DNA of 64,000 nucleotides from JAHEKO01 sp965212505 (GTDB lineage Bacteria; Acidobacteriota; Thermoanaerobaculia; Multivoradales; JAHEKO01). The DNA lies in contig OZ243123.1 in the NCBI GenBank assembly GCA_965212505.1, positions 62,001 through 126,000 of the forward strand, read 5' to 3'. The notes beneath the pieces are model-generated. The model did no database searches. It was not told where the DNA came from and saw nothing but the letters and a program-made list of their open reading frames with translations. Shown piece after piece: positions 7,400 to 15,678 of this stretch. The position numbers and the translations under genes were made by a program. Numbering within the stretch: the first letter of the stretch is position 1; every line of letters starts with the position of its first letter.

Positions 7400-7989
7400 G
7401 CCTAGCGAGGCTCGAGGCCGACGTTCGCGCCTGCGAAGTGTGTGTCGAGCACCTGCCACTCGGGCCGAGGCCGTTGGTGAAGATCAACGCTCGCGCGCGA
7501 ATTCTCGTCATTGGACAGGCTCCGGGCCGCAAGGCTCACGAGAGCGGTGTGCCCTGGAACGACCCGAGCGGAGATCGTCTGCGCGCCTGGCTGGGTGTCT
7601 CGCGCGAGACCTTCTATGGAGACCCAGCGCTCGCTCTGATGCCGATGGGCTTCTGTTTCCCGGGTACCGGCCGTGGTGGCGATCTGGCGCCTCGTCCCGA
7701 ATGCCGCGAGACGTGGCACGAGGCGTTGCTCGCGGCGATGCCGGAGGTCCGACTGACGCTTCTGATCGGGCGGTATGCCCTCGACGCCTATCTGCCCGAA
7801 TTCAAGGGGCGCTCGGTGACGGAGGCGGTTGCGAGCTGGAGCGAACTCCTGCCGAGCCGCCTGCCGTTGCCCCATCCGAGTCCGCGCAACAACCGGTGGC
7901 TGAAGAGAAACCCTTGGTTCGAGCGCGATGTGCTTCCGGCCTTGCGAAGCCAGGTGACACCGTGGATGAGCGCTCCCGCTTCCGAGTGA
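7396..7989 (+). CDS. Uracil-DNA glycosylase family protein
   Basis: The product is 197 aa. The N-terminal motif VIGQAPGRKAHESGVPWND matches the active-site loop of the uracil-DNA glycosylase superfamily, and LPHPSPRNN near residue 160 matches the second (HPSP) motif. CEVC near the N-terminus has only two cysteines, so a full four-cysteine iron-sulfur site as in families 4 and 5 is not evident. It would excise uracil or damaged bases, or have a diverged role. The start is GTG within GTGA overlapping the AraC stop, so translation is coupled to the regulator, which is an unexpected pairing. Confidence 0.75.
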   Translation: MSLARLEADVRACEVCVEHLPLGPRPLVKINARARILVIGQAPGRKAHESGVPWNDPSGDRLRAWLGVSRETFYGDPALALMPMGFCFPGTGRGGDLAPRPECRETWHEALLAAMPEVRLTLLIGRYALDAYLPEFKGRSVTEAVASWSELLPSRLPLPHPSPRNNRWLKRNPWFERDVLPALRSQVTPWMSAPASE

Positions 7990-7990
7990 G

Positions 7991-8965
7991 CTAGGCCGCC
8001 GCCCCCTCCTGCCGGCCTCGAGCCGTGTAGTTGGCGTAGACGATGCCCGTGAGGAGGGTGAACAGGAGAAACCCAGTCTCCATCAAGGTCATGGTGAACG
8101 GAGCGATCTTGAAGATCGGCATGATGGGTGCGGTGAGGCGGAGCGTGACGGCGACCATGGCGACGCCGGCAACCACCCAGAGCGCCGTGATGCCGGCGAC
8201 GGGGAGGCTGATGCCGACGGTGCTGCGCAGACGTGAGCGGACAACCTTGACGCTCTCGGCCAGCGAGGCGAAGACACCGAGGCGCCGGTCGAAGATCATC
8301 CACCCGTGCAGCATGAGCAGGCACGCGGCGAGGACTCCGGGAACCACGAGCAGAGCTGTGCCGAGGACGACGGCTGCGAGGAAAATCGTACGGGCTGCGA
8401 GGAAGGTAGGAAAGCGACGAACCGACTCCGCAAGCGAAGCGCCGATGCCGATCTGCTCACCCCGGCGCCGGGCGACGAGTGTCGCCAGGAGTGCGCCTTC
8501 GACGAGGGTCCACGAGACGAGCAGGACGCCGTTGGCCAGGAGCGCCTGCGCCAGGGTACTGCCGACCATTTCTCCTATCGCCGAGTCGGATCGAACGAAG
8601 TGTCCGACCACGCGGAGGGGGAAGTGCACGAGCAGGAAGACGCCGAGAGCCCGGAGGTAGAACGAGCGGAAGAGTCGGAGCGCGTGACCGATCGTCGCTT
8701 TGGGAGTGAGGGTGTCGAGTCGAAACGGATCCAGAGCTCGTGTGGCTGGGCTCTCCATGGTGGGGCCTCCTTGAAGTCGCCACCTCAGCAGCGAGGGGGC
8801 GGAGCGGGCGATCTCGAGAACGAGCGACAGGTGGGCCTCGAACTGCGTCCGACTCCTGAGGTCGTGCGTGACCTGCTCCAACAGGTCGCCTTCGAATGCG
8901 CTCCGATAGGGCGCGGGTACCCATGCGACGGTCGCGCGAACCAGGACTTTTGCGAGCGAGCTCAT
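7991..8965 (-). CDS. Polytopic membrane protein regulated with PadR
   Basis: The product is 324 aa. The first 65 residues are soluble, with LVRATVAWVPAPYRSAFEGD, a stretch like those of PadR-linked permease partners. The rest has about six hydrophobic segments between residues 100 and 310. No transporter motif was recognised. The start overlaps the PadR stop by four bases (8962-8965), so the two form an operon. PadR-linked membrane proteins are often efflux or envelope-stress factors, but that is inference from context. The 3' end is one base from the end of the convergent UDG-like gene. Confidence 0.65.
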   Translation of the reverse strand: MSSLAKVLVRATVAWVPAPYRSAFEGDLLEQVTHDLRSRTQFEAHLSLVLEIARSAPSLLRWRLQGGPTMESPATRALDPFRLDTLTPKATIGHALRLFRSFYLRALGVFLLVHFPLRVVGHFVRSDSAIGEMVGSTLAQALLANGVLLVSWTLVEGALLATLVARRRGEQIGIGASLAESVRRFPTFLAARTIFLAAVVLGTALLVVPGVLAACLLMLHGWMIFDRRLGVFASLAESVKVVRSRLRSTVGISLPVAGITALWVVAGVAMVAVTLRLTAPIMPIFKIAPFTMTLMETGFLLFTLLTGIVYANYTARGRQEGAAA

Positions 8966-9288
8966 GCGCGACTCCTGCCGAGGTCGCGCAGTGCTAATCC
9001 GTCCAGCATGCGCTCGAGAGATTCGAGCGAGTCGTTCAAAGCCTGACGACCGGTCGGTTCGATGCGGAAGAACTTCCGCGGACGGCCGCCCCGGGCTGGG
9101 CCGCCGGGTCGGCCCTGGACACCCAGGAAGCCCTTGGCCTGAAGCCGGTCCAGCGTCGAATAGACGGCGCCGAGCGACGGTCGGATCCCGGTTCGCTCCT
9201 CGATCTCCTCGCGGATCGCCATGCCGTAGGCGTTGTCACCCAGCCGCAGCACGGCGACCAGGATGAGCTGTTCGAAGCTACCGATCAT
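8962..9288 (-). CDS. PadR-family transcriptional repressor
   Basis: The 108-aa product is a PadR winged helix: an N-terminal helix (GSFEQLILVAVLRLGDNAYG), IREEIEERTGIRPSLGAVYSTL split over recognition helices, LDRLQAKGFL, the wing with basic RPRKFFRI, and a C-terminal dimerisation helix. It is shorter than typical vinyl-family PadR proteins and fits the small subfamily 2. There is no Shine-Dalgarno sequence. A TAGAAT hexamer sits six bases before the ATG, so the message is probably leaderless, and a perfect palindrome over that hexamer suggests autorepression. Confidence 0.85.
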   Translation of the reverse strand: MIGSFEQLILVAVLRLGDNAYGMAIREEIEERTGIRPSLGAVYSTLDRLQAKGFLGVQGRPGGPARGGRPRKFFRIEPTGRQALNDSLESLERMLDGLALRDLGRSRA

Positions 9289-9294
9289 TCATAA

Positions 9295-9324
9295 ATTCTA
9301 CAATGTAGAAATAGAGTCTGTCCA
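9295..9324 (-). promoter_or_regulatory. PadR promoter with overlapping operator
   Basis: On the minus strand, TGGACA (9324-9319) and TAGAAT (9300-9295) are separated by 18 bp and fit -35/-10 boxes. TTCTACA-A-TGTAGAA (9296-9310) is a perfect 7-bp inverted repeat covering the -10 box, the position expected for PadR autorepression. Transcription would start at or within a base or two of the ATG. Confidence 0.6.
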
Positions 9325-9402
9325 GTCGGGTTCCAGAGAAACGTCCAGTCAAAGTGCCCATCCACGGCGCCAGTGCGGCCCGCTCCACTCCCTGTGGCGG
9401 GG

Positions 9403-11364
9403 TCAGCGAAGCTCGTTCAGCAGCTCTCGAGCGCCAGGAAAGGTTGGCTCGATCCTGAGCGCCTGCTGCAGCTCCCGCGCGGCGCTCGCGCGATCTCCGG
9501 CCCCGAGGTAGGCGCGGGCGGTCAGCATGCGGGTCGACGCGTCATCGGGAGCCTGCTCGATCGCCTTGCGATAGTGCACCAGGCCCTCTTCGAAGCGACC
9601 CAGGCTGGCGAGGTAGCCCGCGAGGTTCTCGCGCGCTTCGAGGAAGTCGGGCTCCAGCTGGAGCGCCTGCTCGAGGCTCACGATCGCGCTGTCCGCCACT
9701 CCCAACGCGATCCACGCGAGACCGAGGTTGTAGTGCAGCCGAGGTGTCTCGGGGCGGGCCGCGATGCCGGTCTCGAAGACGCGGGTTGCGGAGTGCAGAT
9801 CGCCGCGCGTGGCGTAGAGCGTCCCCAGGTTGATCGCCGCGGCGGTCGCTTCGGGAGAGAGTTCGAGCACGCGCTCGTAGAGTTCGCGAGCGCGCTCACC
9901 GTCACCCTGCCGAAGGTGGTAGTCGGCCAGCTCGTGGCGCATGACGTGATTGCTGGGAGCTGCGGCGAGAGCCTCCTCGGCGTGAGCGCGGAACCCCACC
10001 GGCCGCGCCGCCAGTCGGTGCAGCCAGGCCAGGCGAATGTCGACCTCGGCCGAGCCTCGAAGAGCCCAGCGGTCGACGAAGTCCAGGTGAGCGATCGTCG
10101 CCTCGACGTGGTCGCGTTGTGCCAGGTCGAGGGTCGGCGGCGAGCCGCGTTGGATGGTCGCCGCGACCAGCGGTACGGACGTGGAGTAGAGGCGATCGCC
10201 GAGGTAGGCGCGCCCACGCACCGCCGCGCTGTGTGCCCAGAACAGCGCGATCAGCGTGACGAGCGCGACAAGCGCCCAGCCGGCGGGACGCACGCGGTTC
10301 TCGCTGCGTAGCTGGAGGTGGCCGATTCGCAGGCTGGCGCGCGTGGCGAGTCGATACGTCTGCAGGCTCAGGAAGGCGACCAGCGACGCCCACCCGAGGG
10401 AGAAGAGGAAGGGGAAGACGTTGTAGAGGCCACGGAAGACCACCAGCGCGGCGAGGAAGGTCGCCGCAAGAAGGAGCTCCTCTCCCCAGGTGAGGTCGAA
10501 CCGCTGACGGGTTGGTTTGGCCTCACGGTTGCGAGTGGCGATCGATGGTGCGCCGAAGCCCAGGTAGAGCGCGTCCTTCGGACAGACGCTCACACAGTCC
10601 ATACACTTCATACAGCCGGTGTCCACCACCCGCCCGTAGTCTCGGACCTCCTCGTGGACGCGAACGTTCGAACTGCAGGTTGCCGTGCAGTGCGCGCAGC
10701 CTTCGCACGCATCGGTGACGCGGATCGCGAGCGGAGCCAACTTGTCCACCGGGCCAAAGATGCCGCCGTAGGGACAGGCGTAGGTGCAGAACCCCTTGGC
10801 GCCGAGGAAGTAGACCAGCACGAAGCCGCAGACGGCGAAGGTGATCAGCGCCAGGGGCCAGCCTGGGAAGGTTTCCCAAAAGGCCGACTTGCTGAGCTGG
10901 AGCTCCACCGGGCCGAACCGGTCGCCGATCCACAGTCGGTAGGCCACCGGCCAGAGGAACATGTAGACGAAGGCGCCCACGGGGACCCACCGGAGGAGGC
11001 GGGAGCGGAACGGTCGAGGCCGAATTCCGAGCCGGAGGAGGAGCGCTCGGCAGAGGTCCTGAAGAGCGACGAGGTGACACCCCCAACCGCAGAAGAAGCG
11101 ACCAAAGATCGCCGTGAGCAGGATCGCCGCTGCGAAGAAGATGAGGCCGGCATTGACCACGTCGTGTTTGGCGAATTCCATCGCCTCCGACGGCTCGACC
11201 GGCGACACGGTCGCACCGGTCAGGCGCCAGTGCAGGATGTGAAACGCCGCGAGTACGTGGACGCCGATCAGAGACGCGGCGCGCCATCTGGACATGCGCG
11301 ACGAGCGGATCTTCCGGGGACGACCCTCGACGATAGGTAGAGCTTTGCTCGGAGTAGCGGTCAC
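9403..11364 (-). CDS. NapH-like membrane ferredoxin fused to TPR domain
   Basis: The product is 653 aa. The N-terminal half is NapH/NosR/CcoG-like: membrane segments, the FCGWGCH and FCTYACPYG cysteine motifs characteristic of this group, then two 4Fe-4S sites (C220, C223, C226, C230 and C251, C254, C257, C261). After further membrane segments (about residues 295-385), residues 430-650 consist of about six TPR repeats, probably extracytoplasmic. The ferredoxin half would pass electrons across or along the membrane, and the TPR half would bind a partner. NapH proteins are usually about 270-300 aa, so the fusion is unusual. The start is GTG with no strong ribosome site. An ATG 23 codons later is an alternative. 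Confidence 0.8.
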   Translation of the reverse strand: MTATPSKALPIVEGRPRKIRSSRMSRWRAASLIGVHVLAAFHILHWRLTGATVSPVEPSEAMEFAKHDVVNAGLIFFAAAILLTAIFGRFFCGWGCHLVALQDLCRALLLRLGIRPRPFRSRLLRWVPVGAFVYMFLWPVAYRLWIGDRFGPVELQLSKSAFWETFPGWPLALITFAVCGFVLVYFLGAKGFCTYACPYGGIFGPVDKLAPLAIRVTDACEGCAHCTATCSSNVRVHEEVRDYGRVVDTGCMKCMDCVSVCPKDALYLGFGAPSIATRNREAKPTRQRFDLTWGEELLLAATFLAALVVFRGLYNVFPFLFSLGWASLVAFLSLQTYRLATRASLRIGHLQLRSENRVRPAGWALVALVTLIALFWAHSAAVRGRAYLGDRLYSTSVPLVAATIQRGSPPTLDLAQRDHVEATIAHLDFVDRWALRGSAEVDIRLAWLHRLAARPVGFRAHAEEALAAAPSNHVMRHELADYHLRQGDGERARELYERVLELSPEATAAAINLGTLYATRGDLHSATRVFETGIAARPETPRLHYNLGLAWIALGVADSAIVSLEQALQLEPDFLEARENLAGYLASLGRFEEGLVHYRKAIEQAPDDASTRMLTARAYLGAGDRASAARELQQALRIEPTFPGARELLNELR

Positions 11365-11420
11365 CGGCTCGCCCGCGGGTCATTCTCGCAGATGACCCGC
11401 GGCACGCCCGGCGCCGATGC

Positions 11421-13190
11421 CTAGGAGCTCTTCTGCGTGCGGACCTTCTCGCGCACGTAGGAGATCTCTCCTCCGAGCTGGTCCTGTACTGCGATCGCCA
11501 CGTGTCCCTCTGCACCTCGGATGGGAATCTCGACCGCGTAGACGTACTCGCGCTCCGAGCTCTCGATCGGCAGCCGCAGCGGCACGTCCTTCTGCCCGAC
11601 CGGCGTCAGCTGGCCGTGGTCGCCGCTCGCCGCCACGAAGACAGTGAACAGCCCGCGCCGGACCGACTCGTCGGCCAGCAGGACGAGCTGGTCGAGTGGC
11701 ACGCGTACCCGGAGGCGGAAGTTGGTGATGTCGCGCTCTGCCGGCGTCTGACTCTCGACGCCGATCTTGAGATCGAGCGGGTTCGAGGCCTGGGACGGGC
11801 CGTGAATGAGGGTCGAGAGCACGCGATCGGCAATCCGCTCGTCGGGGCGCTTGCTGAGGTAGCTCTTGCGGTGGCGGAGCCGGGTGCCCGGTCGATCCAC
11901 TTCGACGCGCACACGGTGGCGGCGGCCGTCTCCGGGGCTCGGAGGCTCGTACGCCAGCTGGTAGCCGCTGCGCCAGTCTTCGGACATCTGGTCGAGCGCC
12001 AGCGTCACGCCATTGGCGTCGAGCACCGCTCGCCCGCCGGTCTCGTCGGCCACCATGAAGAGAGCGTCCTGTTGGTTCCTCCGGCCCTCGAACTCGGTGG
12101 AGTAGGAGGTGCGAGCCAGGCGTGAGCTGGCGCCCGCGCGATTGGTGCCCATGCTCGCTTGGAACATGTAGAAGCTCACCTGGTAGGTGTTCGCCTGCCC
12201 GGCGAGGCGGGTCCACTCGTCGGTGGTGTTGAACTCCTGGAGGGTAGCCGCCGTGGTCGTCGGATCCCAGCGGGTGTACTTGGCGTTACCCATGAGCTCT
12301 GTGTCGATCGCGTTGTCGAGGCCCTTGGCGGCACCGGTTCCGTCGCACAGTTCGGAGGCGAAGCGGTACGCCTCGGCGCCGGGCACGAGAGGAATGCCGT
12401 CACTCACGTGCAACAGAACCTTGCGGCCGTCGTAGCCTGCAAGCGAGTTGACGAAGCGTTCGAGCTCGAAGATCGTGCCCATGACGCGGTTGTGCACACT
12501 CTGAGCGTGCGCGTGCGCGATGCCTCCGAGATCGACGCACGCATCGCCGGCGACGCCGGAGGTGAGGGTCTCCTCGGAATGCCGGCGCTCGATCATCTCG
12601 AGAATCCGCTCAGAGTCGTTGTAGGCGAGCAGGCTGACCGCACCCGATTCCCCCTGTTCACGCAGCACGCGCTTGAGAGAGCTGCGATTGGTGGTCATCG
12701 GCAGCAACACGGTGGCCCGGCCGCCGCCGTACGAGGCCACCATGACCTCGTCGGTCGGTGAGAGCCGCTCCTGGAGATCGTCGAACAGCGTCCGCATCAG
12801 GCGTCCGCGCGAGACGGGGTGTAGGTGTAGCTCGTCGAGGAATATGACCAGGCGCCGCGGTTCGCCGGCGACTCGAGAAGCGGCCTGGGCCGGCGACCCA
12901 GAACTCGGTTGGCGCTGGGTGCTCGCGGTGATCGGGCTAGGTGCCGTGAACTGACTGATCGGAACCGGCCGGCCGTCGTGGAAGAGCTGGAAGTCCTCCG
13001 CCGTCAGGTCGGTCACCGGTTGGCCGTCTTTGCTGGCGACGAACACGTCCACCAGCACCAGCTCAACGTCGACACGATCGCCGAAGACGGCCTCTTCTTG
13101 AGCGGCCGCTACAAACGGCAGCGTCGCCAAGAGGGCGAGCCCTAGGCAGGCCAGGTGGAACCGGTTGGGGAATCTCGTTTCGGGTCTCAT
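11421..13190 (-). CDS. Secreted VWFA-related acidobacterial-type protein
   Basis: The 589-aa product has a signal peptide (to about residue 30). VELVLVDVFVASKDGQPV and LTAEDFQLFHDGRPV at residues 42-75 match the N-terminal module of VWFA-related proteins of Acidobacteria. A von Willebrand A-like domain follows (about residues 105-400, with VIFLDELHLHP as the first strand), then beta-rich C-terminal domains. The metal-site motif DxSxS is not intact: the strand reads FLDELHL. It is probably secreted and adhesive or scaffold-like. The start has GAGGAG six bases upstream. A conserved non-coding element lies about 100 bases upstream on the same strand. Confidence 0.75.
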   Translation of the reverse strand: MRPETRFPNRFHLACLGLALLATLPFVAAAQEEAVFGDRVDVELVLVDVFVASKDGQPVTDLTAEDFQLFHDGRPVPISQFTAPSPITASTQRQPSSGSPAQAASRVAGEPRRLVIFLDELHLHPVSRGRLMRTLFDDLQERLSPTDEVMVASYGGGRATVLLPMTTNRSSLKRVLREQGESGAVSLLAYNDSERILEMIERRHSEETLTSGVAGDACVDLGGIAHAHAQSVHNRVMGTIFELERFVNSLAGYDGRKVLLHVSDGIPLVPGAEAYRFASELCDGTGAAKGLDNAIDTELMGNAKYTRWDPTTTAATLQEFNTTDEWTRLAGQANTYQVSFYMFQASMGTNRAGASSRLARTSYSTEFEGRRNQQDALFMVADETGGRAVLDANGVTLALDQMSEDWRSGYQLAYEPPSPGDGRRHRVRVEVDRPGTRLRHRKSYLSKRPDERIADRVLSTLIHGPSQASNPLDLKIGVESQTPAERDITNFRLRVRVPLDQLVLLADESVRRGLFTVFVAASGDHGQLTPVGQKDVPLRLPIESSEREYVYAVEIPIRGAEGHVAIAVQDQLGGEISYVREKVRTQKSS

Positions 13191-13285
13191 CGCATCTCCT
13201 CTTCGGGCTCACCACCTCCAAGTGAGCCACGCTACACCGTAGGAGCAGCGTCGCGGCGGGAAACCTTCGCTACAGAACGAGAAAT

Positions 13286-13362
13286 GCCGGGCGACTTGCG
13301 TCGCCCGGCGAAGGAGGTTTGTGCATGGAGGGAAGGATGCGTTGTGACCCGTCGGTGCTCCC
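13286..13362 (-). ncRNA. Conserved non-coding element, copy A
   Basis: Read on the minus strand: GGGAGC (13362-13357), 4 bases, ACGGGTCAC (13352-13344), 19 bases, GCACAAACCTCCT (13324-13312), TC, then a 10-bp perfect hairpin with loop GCAA (13309-13286). The same blocks in the same order and spacing occur at 22045-22126 on the plus strand. A TACTGT hexamer (13381-13376) could be a -10 box. It lies downstream of the LytTR gene and about 100 bases upstream of the VWFA gene, all on the minus strand. It could be a small RNA ending in a terminator hairpin or a leader element. No known RNA family was recognised. Confidence 0.55.
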
Positions 13363-13440
13363 CTGCGGCATGCGTACAGTAAGACGCTTGCTAGGAGGGC
13401 AGAGTTGCCGGTCTTGGGACGAGCCGCAGTCGCCGTGGGT

Positions 13441-14202
13441 TCAGTTGCGCGCCAGGTCGTCTAGTCGGCCGCGGTAGCTACGACTAATCGTCAGCCGCTG
13501 ACCGCTATCGAGGATCACGAGGTGTTCGCCGTGTTGCAGTGGACGGATCTCGCGGATGCGCTCGATGTTGACAATCGTCGACCGGTGGATGCGCATGAAC
13601 CGTTGTGGGTCGAGACGCTTCTCGAGGTTGCTCATCGTCTCGCGCATCAAGTAGGTCGAGCCGCTGGCGTTCAGTCGGACGTAGTTGCCCGCTGCGTCGA
13701 CCCAGTCGATCTCTTCGGTACGCAGGAAGGCCATGCCGCGCGAGGACTTGACGGTCAGTCGGTCGACGAACTTCGACTCGCCTTTGAGACTGTCGAGTAG
13801 CGACTGCAGCTGATCGCTCAGCTCGCCGTTCTGGGGTCGGCCGAGCTGCTTGCGCACCTGCGCCAGCGTCCGGTGAAAGCGACTGCGGTCGAACGGTTTG
13901 AGCAGATAGTCGATGGCGTGCCGCTCGAACGCCTGTACGGCGTAGCGATCGAACGCGGTCACGAAGACGGTCACGGGCATGCGGTCCGACCCGACGCGGT
14001 CGATCACCTCAAGGCCGTCGAACCCCGGCATCTCGATGTCGAGGAAGAGGAGGTCGGGCTCGGCCGTCTGGATGACGTCGACGGCCTCGGGGCCGTCGGC
14101 GCACTCGGCGATGATTTCTACGTCACCTTCGCGCGCGAGGAACGATCGGATCTTCTCACGCGCCGGCGGCTCGTCGTCGGCGATGACTGTACGGATGTTC
14201 AT
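13441..14202 (-). CDS. LytTR-type response regulator
   Basis: The product is 253 aa. The receiver domain (residues 1-120) has the acidic pocket in IADDEPPA, the phosphoacceptor aspartate in LLFLDIEMPGFDGLE, a Thr in VFVTAFD, and the conserved Lys in LLKPFDR. The LytTR DNA-binding domain follows (about residues 150-250), with AAGNYVRLNASG and RFMRIHRSTIVN. It pairs with the kinase gene immediately upstream, whose coding sequence overlaps its start by 47 bases. Targets are unknown. The nearest candidates on the strand are the VWFA and ferredoxin-TPR genes. Confidence 0.9.
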   Translation of the reverse strand: MNIRTVIADDEPPAREKIRSFLAREGDVEIIAECADGPEAVDVIQTAEPDLLFLDIEMPGFDGLEVIDRVGSDRMPVTVFVTAFDRYAVQAFERHAIDYLLKPFDRSRFHRTLAQVRKQLGRPQNGELSDQLQSLLDSLKGESKFVDRLTVKSSRGMAFLRTEEIDWVDAAGNYVRLNASGSTYLMRETMSNLEKRLDPQRFMRIHRSTIVNIERIREIRPLQHGEHLVILDSGQRLTISRSYRGRLDDLARN

Positions 14203-15307
14203 GAGTGAGTTCTACTTCGACGTCCTCAGCTGTGGCTTGGGTTGCGTGGTACGGAAGCTCGAGAACCGCGACCGCTCCGCCTTCGGGGCGATTGCGAAGC
14301 TCGAAGTGCTGTTCCTCTCCATAGAGCTGCTCCAATCGACGACGGGTGTTGCCGAGGCCGACGCCCATCCGCAGAGGGCCGGGGACGCCGAGCTGGAGTC
14401 CCTTGCCGTTGTCGCTGACCTCGAGGCGGACGTGGCCGTTGCGTCGCGTCGCACTGATCGTGATCCGGCTCTTGCCGTTGCGCTCCGCGAGGCCGTAGCG
14501 CAGCGAGTTCTCGACCAGGGGCTGTAAGACCAGCGACGGAACGAGCGCCTGCTCGAGTCCGGGCTCGATTTCGCGTTCGACCTGAAGAGCCGAGCCGAAG
14601 CGGGTGCGCGCGATGTCGAGGTAGTGCTCGAGGTACTGCAGCTCCCGCTCGAGCGGTACCTCCTGGCGGCGGCCATCTTCCAGCGTGACGCGAAGGAGGT
14701 CGCCGAGATCCGCGATCATGCGGTCGGCCTTCTCGGCATCGGTATGGATGAGCGCCGAGATCAAGTTGAGGGTATTGAGGAGAAAGTGGGGCTGCATCTG
14801 GTTCCGGAGGAACGCCAACCGAACTCGGGACAACCGGGATTCGAGCTCGGCACTCTGCACCAGGCGCTGGGTGTAGCGCTGGTGGTAGTTGAGCGCGTGG
14901 ATCGTCGCCAGCAGCCCGGTGTAGATCAGCGCGTCGATGATCACGCACTGCACCAGGAAGGCGCCGACCGTGACGGCGTGGCTATCCGAATCGAGAATCA
15001 GATGCAGCCCACGGTCCGTGAGCAGACGGAGTGTCAGTAGGGTTGCGGAGAGCAGCAGCCCGCCCAATACGTAAGGTGGCGCCCGGAACTGCCAGTTGGC
15101 GCTCTCGATCGGTCGCGCCTCGAGCACCCGCGCGAGCAGACGACCGATCGGTACCCAGAGGAGCCAGACCAGGTACCAAGAGGCGAGAGCGATCCACGGG
15201 ACGGGCTGGAGCTCGAATCTGTAGGAGAGCGCAAGCAGAGCGCCGAGCACGCAGCCGAGCAGAGCCCATGAGATGGCGAAGGGTCGACTGTAGTCGTTAC
15301 GAATCAT
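14156..15307 (-). CDS. LytS/YehU-type sensor histidine kinase
   Basis: The product is 383 aa. About four hydrophobic segments (residues 10-165) form the membrane sensor. The His_kinase domain carries the phosphoacceptor histidine in QMQPHFLLNTLNLISALIH, followed by an HATPase_c domain with VENSLRYGL (N box) and VSDNGKGL plus GVGLGNTRRRL (G boxes). It lacks a classical HisKA dimerisation domain, as is usual for this family. Its 3' end overlaps the response-regulator start, so the pair is coupled. The stimulus is unknown. Confidence 0.88.
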   Translation of the reverse strand: MIRNDYSRPFAISWALLGCVLGALLALSYRFELQPVPWIALASWYLVWLLWVPIGRLLARVLEARPIESANWQFRAPPYVLGGLLLSATLLTLRLLTDRGLHLILDSDSHAVTVGAFLVQCVIIDALIYTGLLATIHALNYHQRYTQRLVQSAELESRLSRVRLAFLRNQMQPHFLLNTLNLISALIHTDAEKADRMIADLGDLLRVTLEDGRRQEVPLERELQYLEHYLDIARTRFGSALQVEREIEPGLEQALVPSLVLQPLVENSLRYGLAERNGKSRITISATRRNGHVRLEVSDNGKGLQLGVPGPLRMGVGLGNTRRRLEQLYGEEQHFELRNRPEGGAVAVLELPYHATQATAEDVEVELTHEHPYSHRRRRAAGA

Positions 15308-15678
15308 CGTAGGCGCAATTCGGTCGGTCGGGGTCGCTCTCCCTTCGTTCTTAGATACGCCTGCCCCTCAGAATGGTTTCCGCGGCTCGGCCCCATTTCG
15401 CCTGACTTTTCCGGCCCCTGACAAACGGAAAACTGGATCGCACGGCTCCAAGCGATCGGATCCAGTTCGTCACTGGGCGCACCGGGAAAGCAGCTCGTCC
15501 CTCGGGGCGAGGCGACCGTCCCAGCACTCCGCGACTCACGGTGTTCTGCCGACTGTGGCAGTCGAGTTGCTCTGGACCGAAAGCACGTGTTCATGACGAC
15601 TCAAGCGGCTGCAACAACGCAGCCAACGTCCGTCCGGCAGACGGATGAAACCAAGAGAAAGGAAGGAACAAGCTGAGC
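15308..15678 (+). promoter_or_regulatory. Non-coding region and leader upstream of first TonB receptor
   Basis: No gene is supported in these 371 bases between the divergent kinase and receptor genes. Near its middle, a 9-bp inverted repeat (AACTGGATC at 15431-15439 and GATCCAGTT at 15459-15467) encloses a 19-base loop and could be an operator or a leader stem. The receptor ATG (15679) follows a purine-rich tract containing GGAAGGAA about 12 bases upstream. Confidence 0.35.

Noticed and set aside
5546..7459. 637-codon minus-strand frame spanning YHS, DUF4383 and AraC genes.
   Set aside because: It covers three well-supported genes on different strands and has no recognisable domain. It is a GC-bias shadow.
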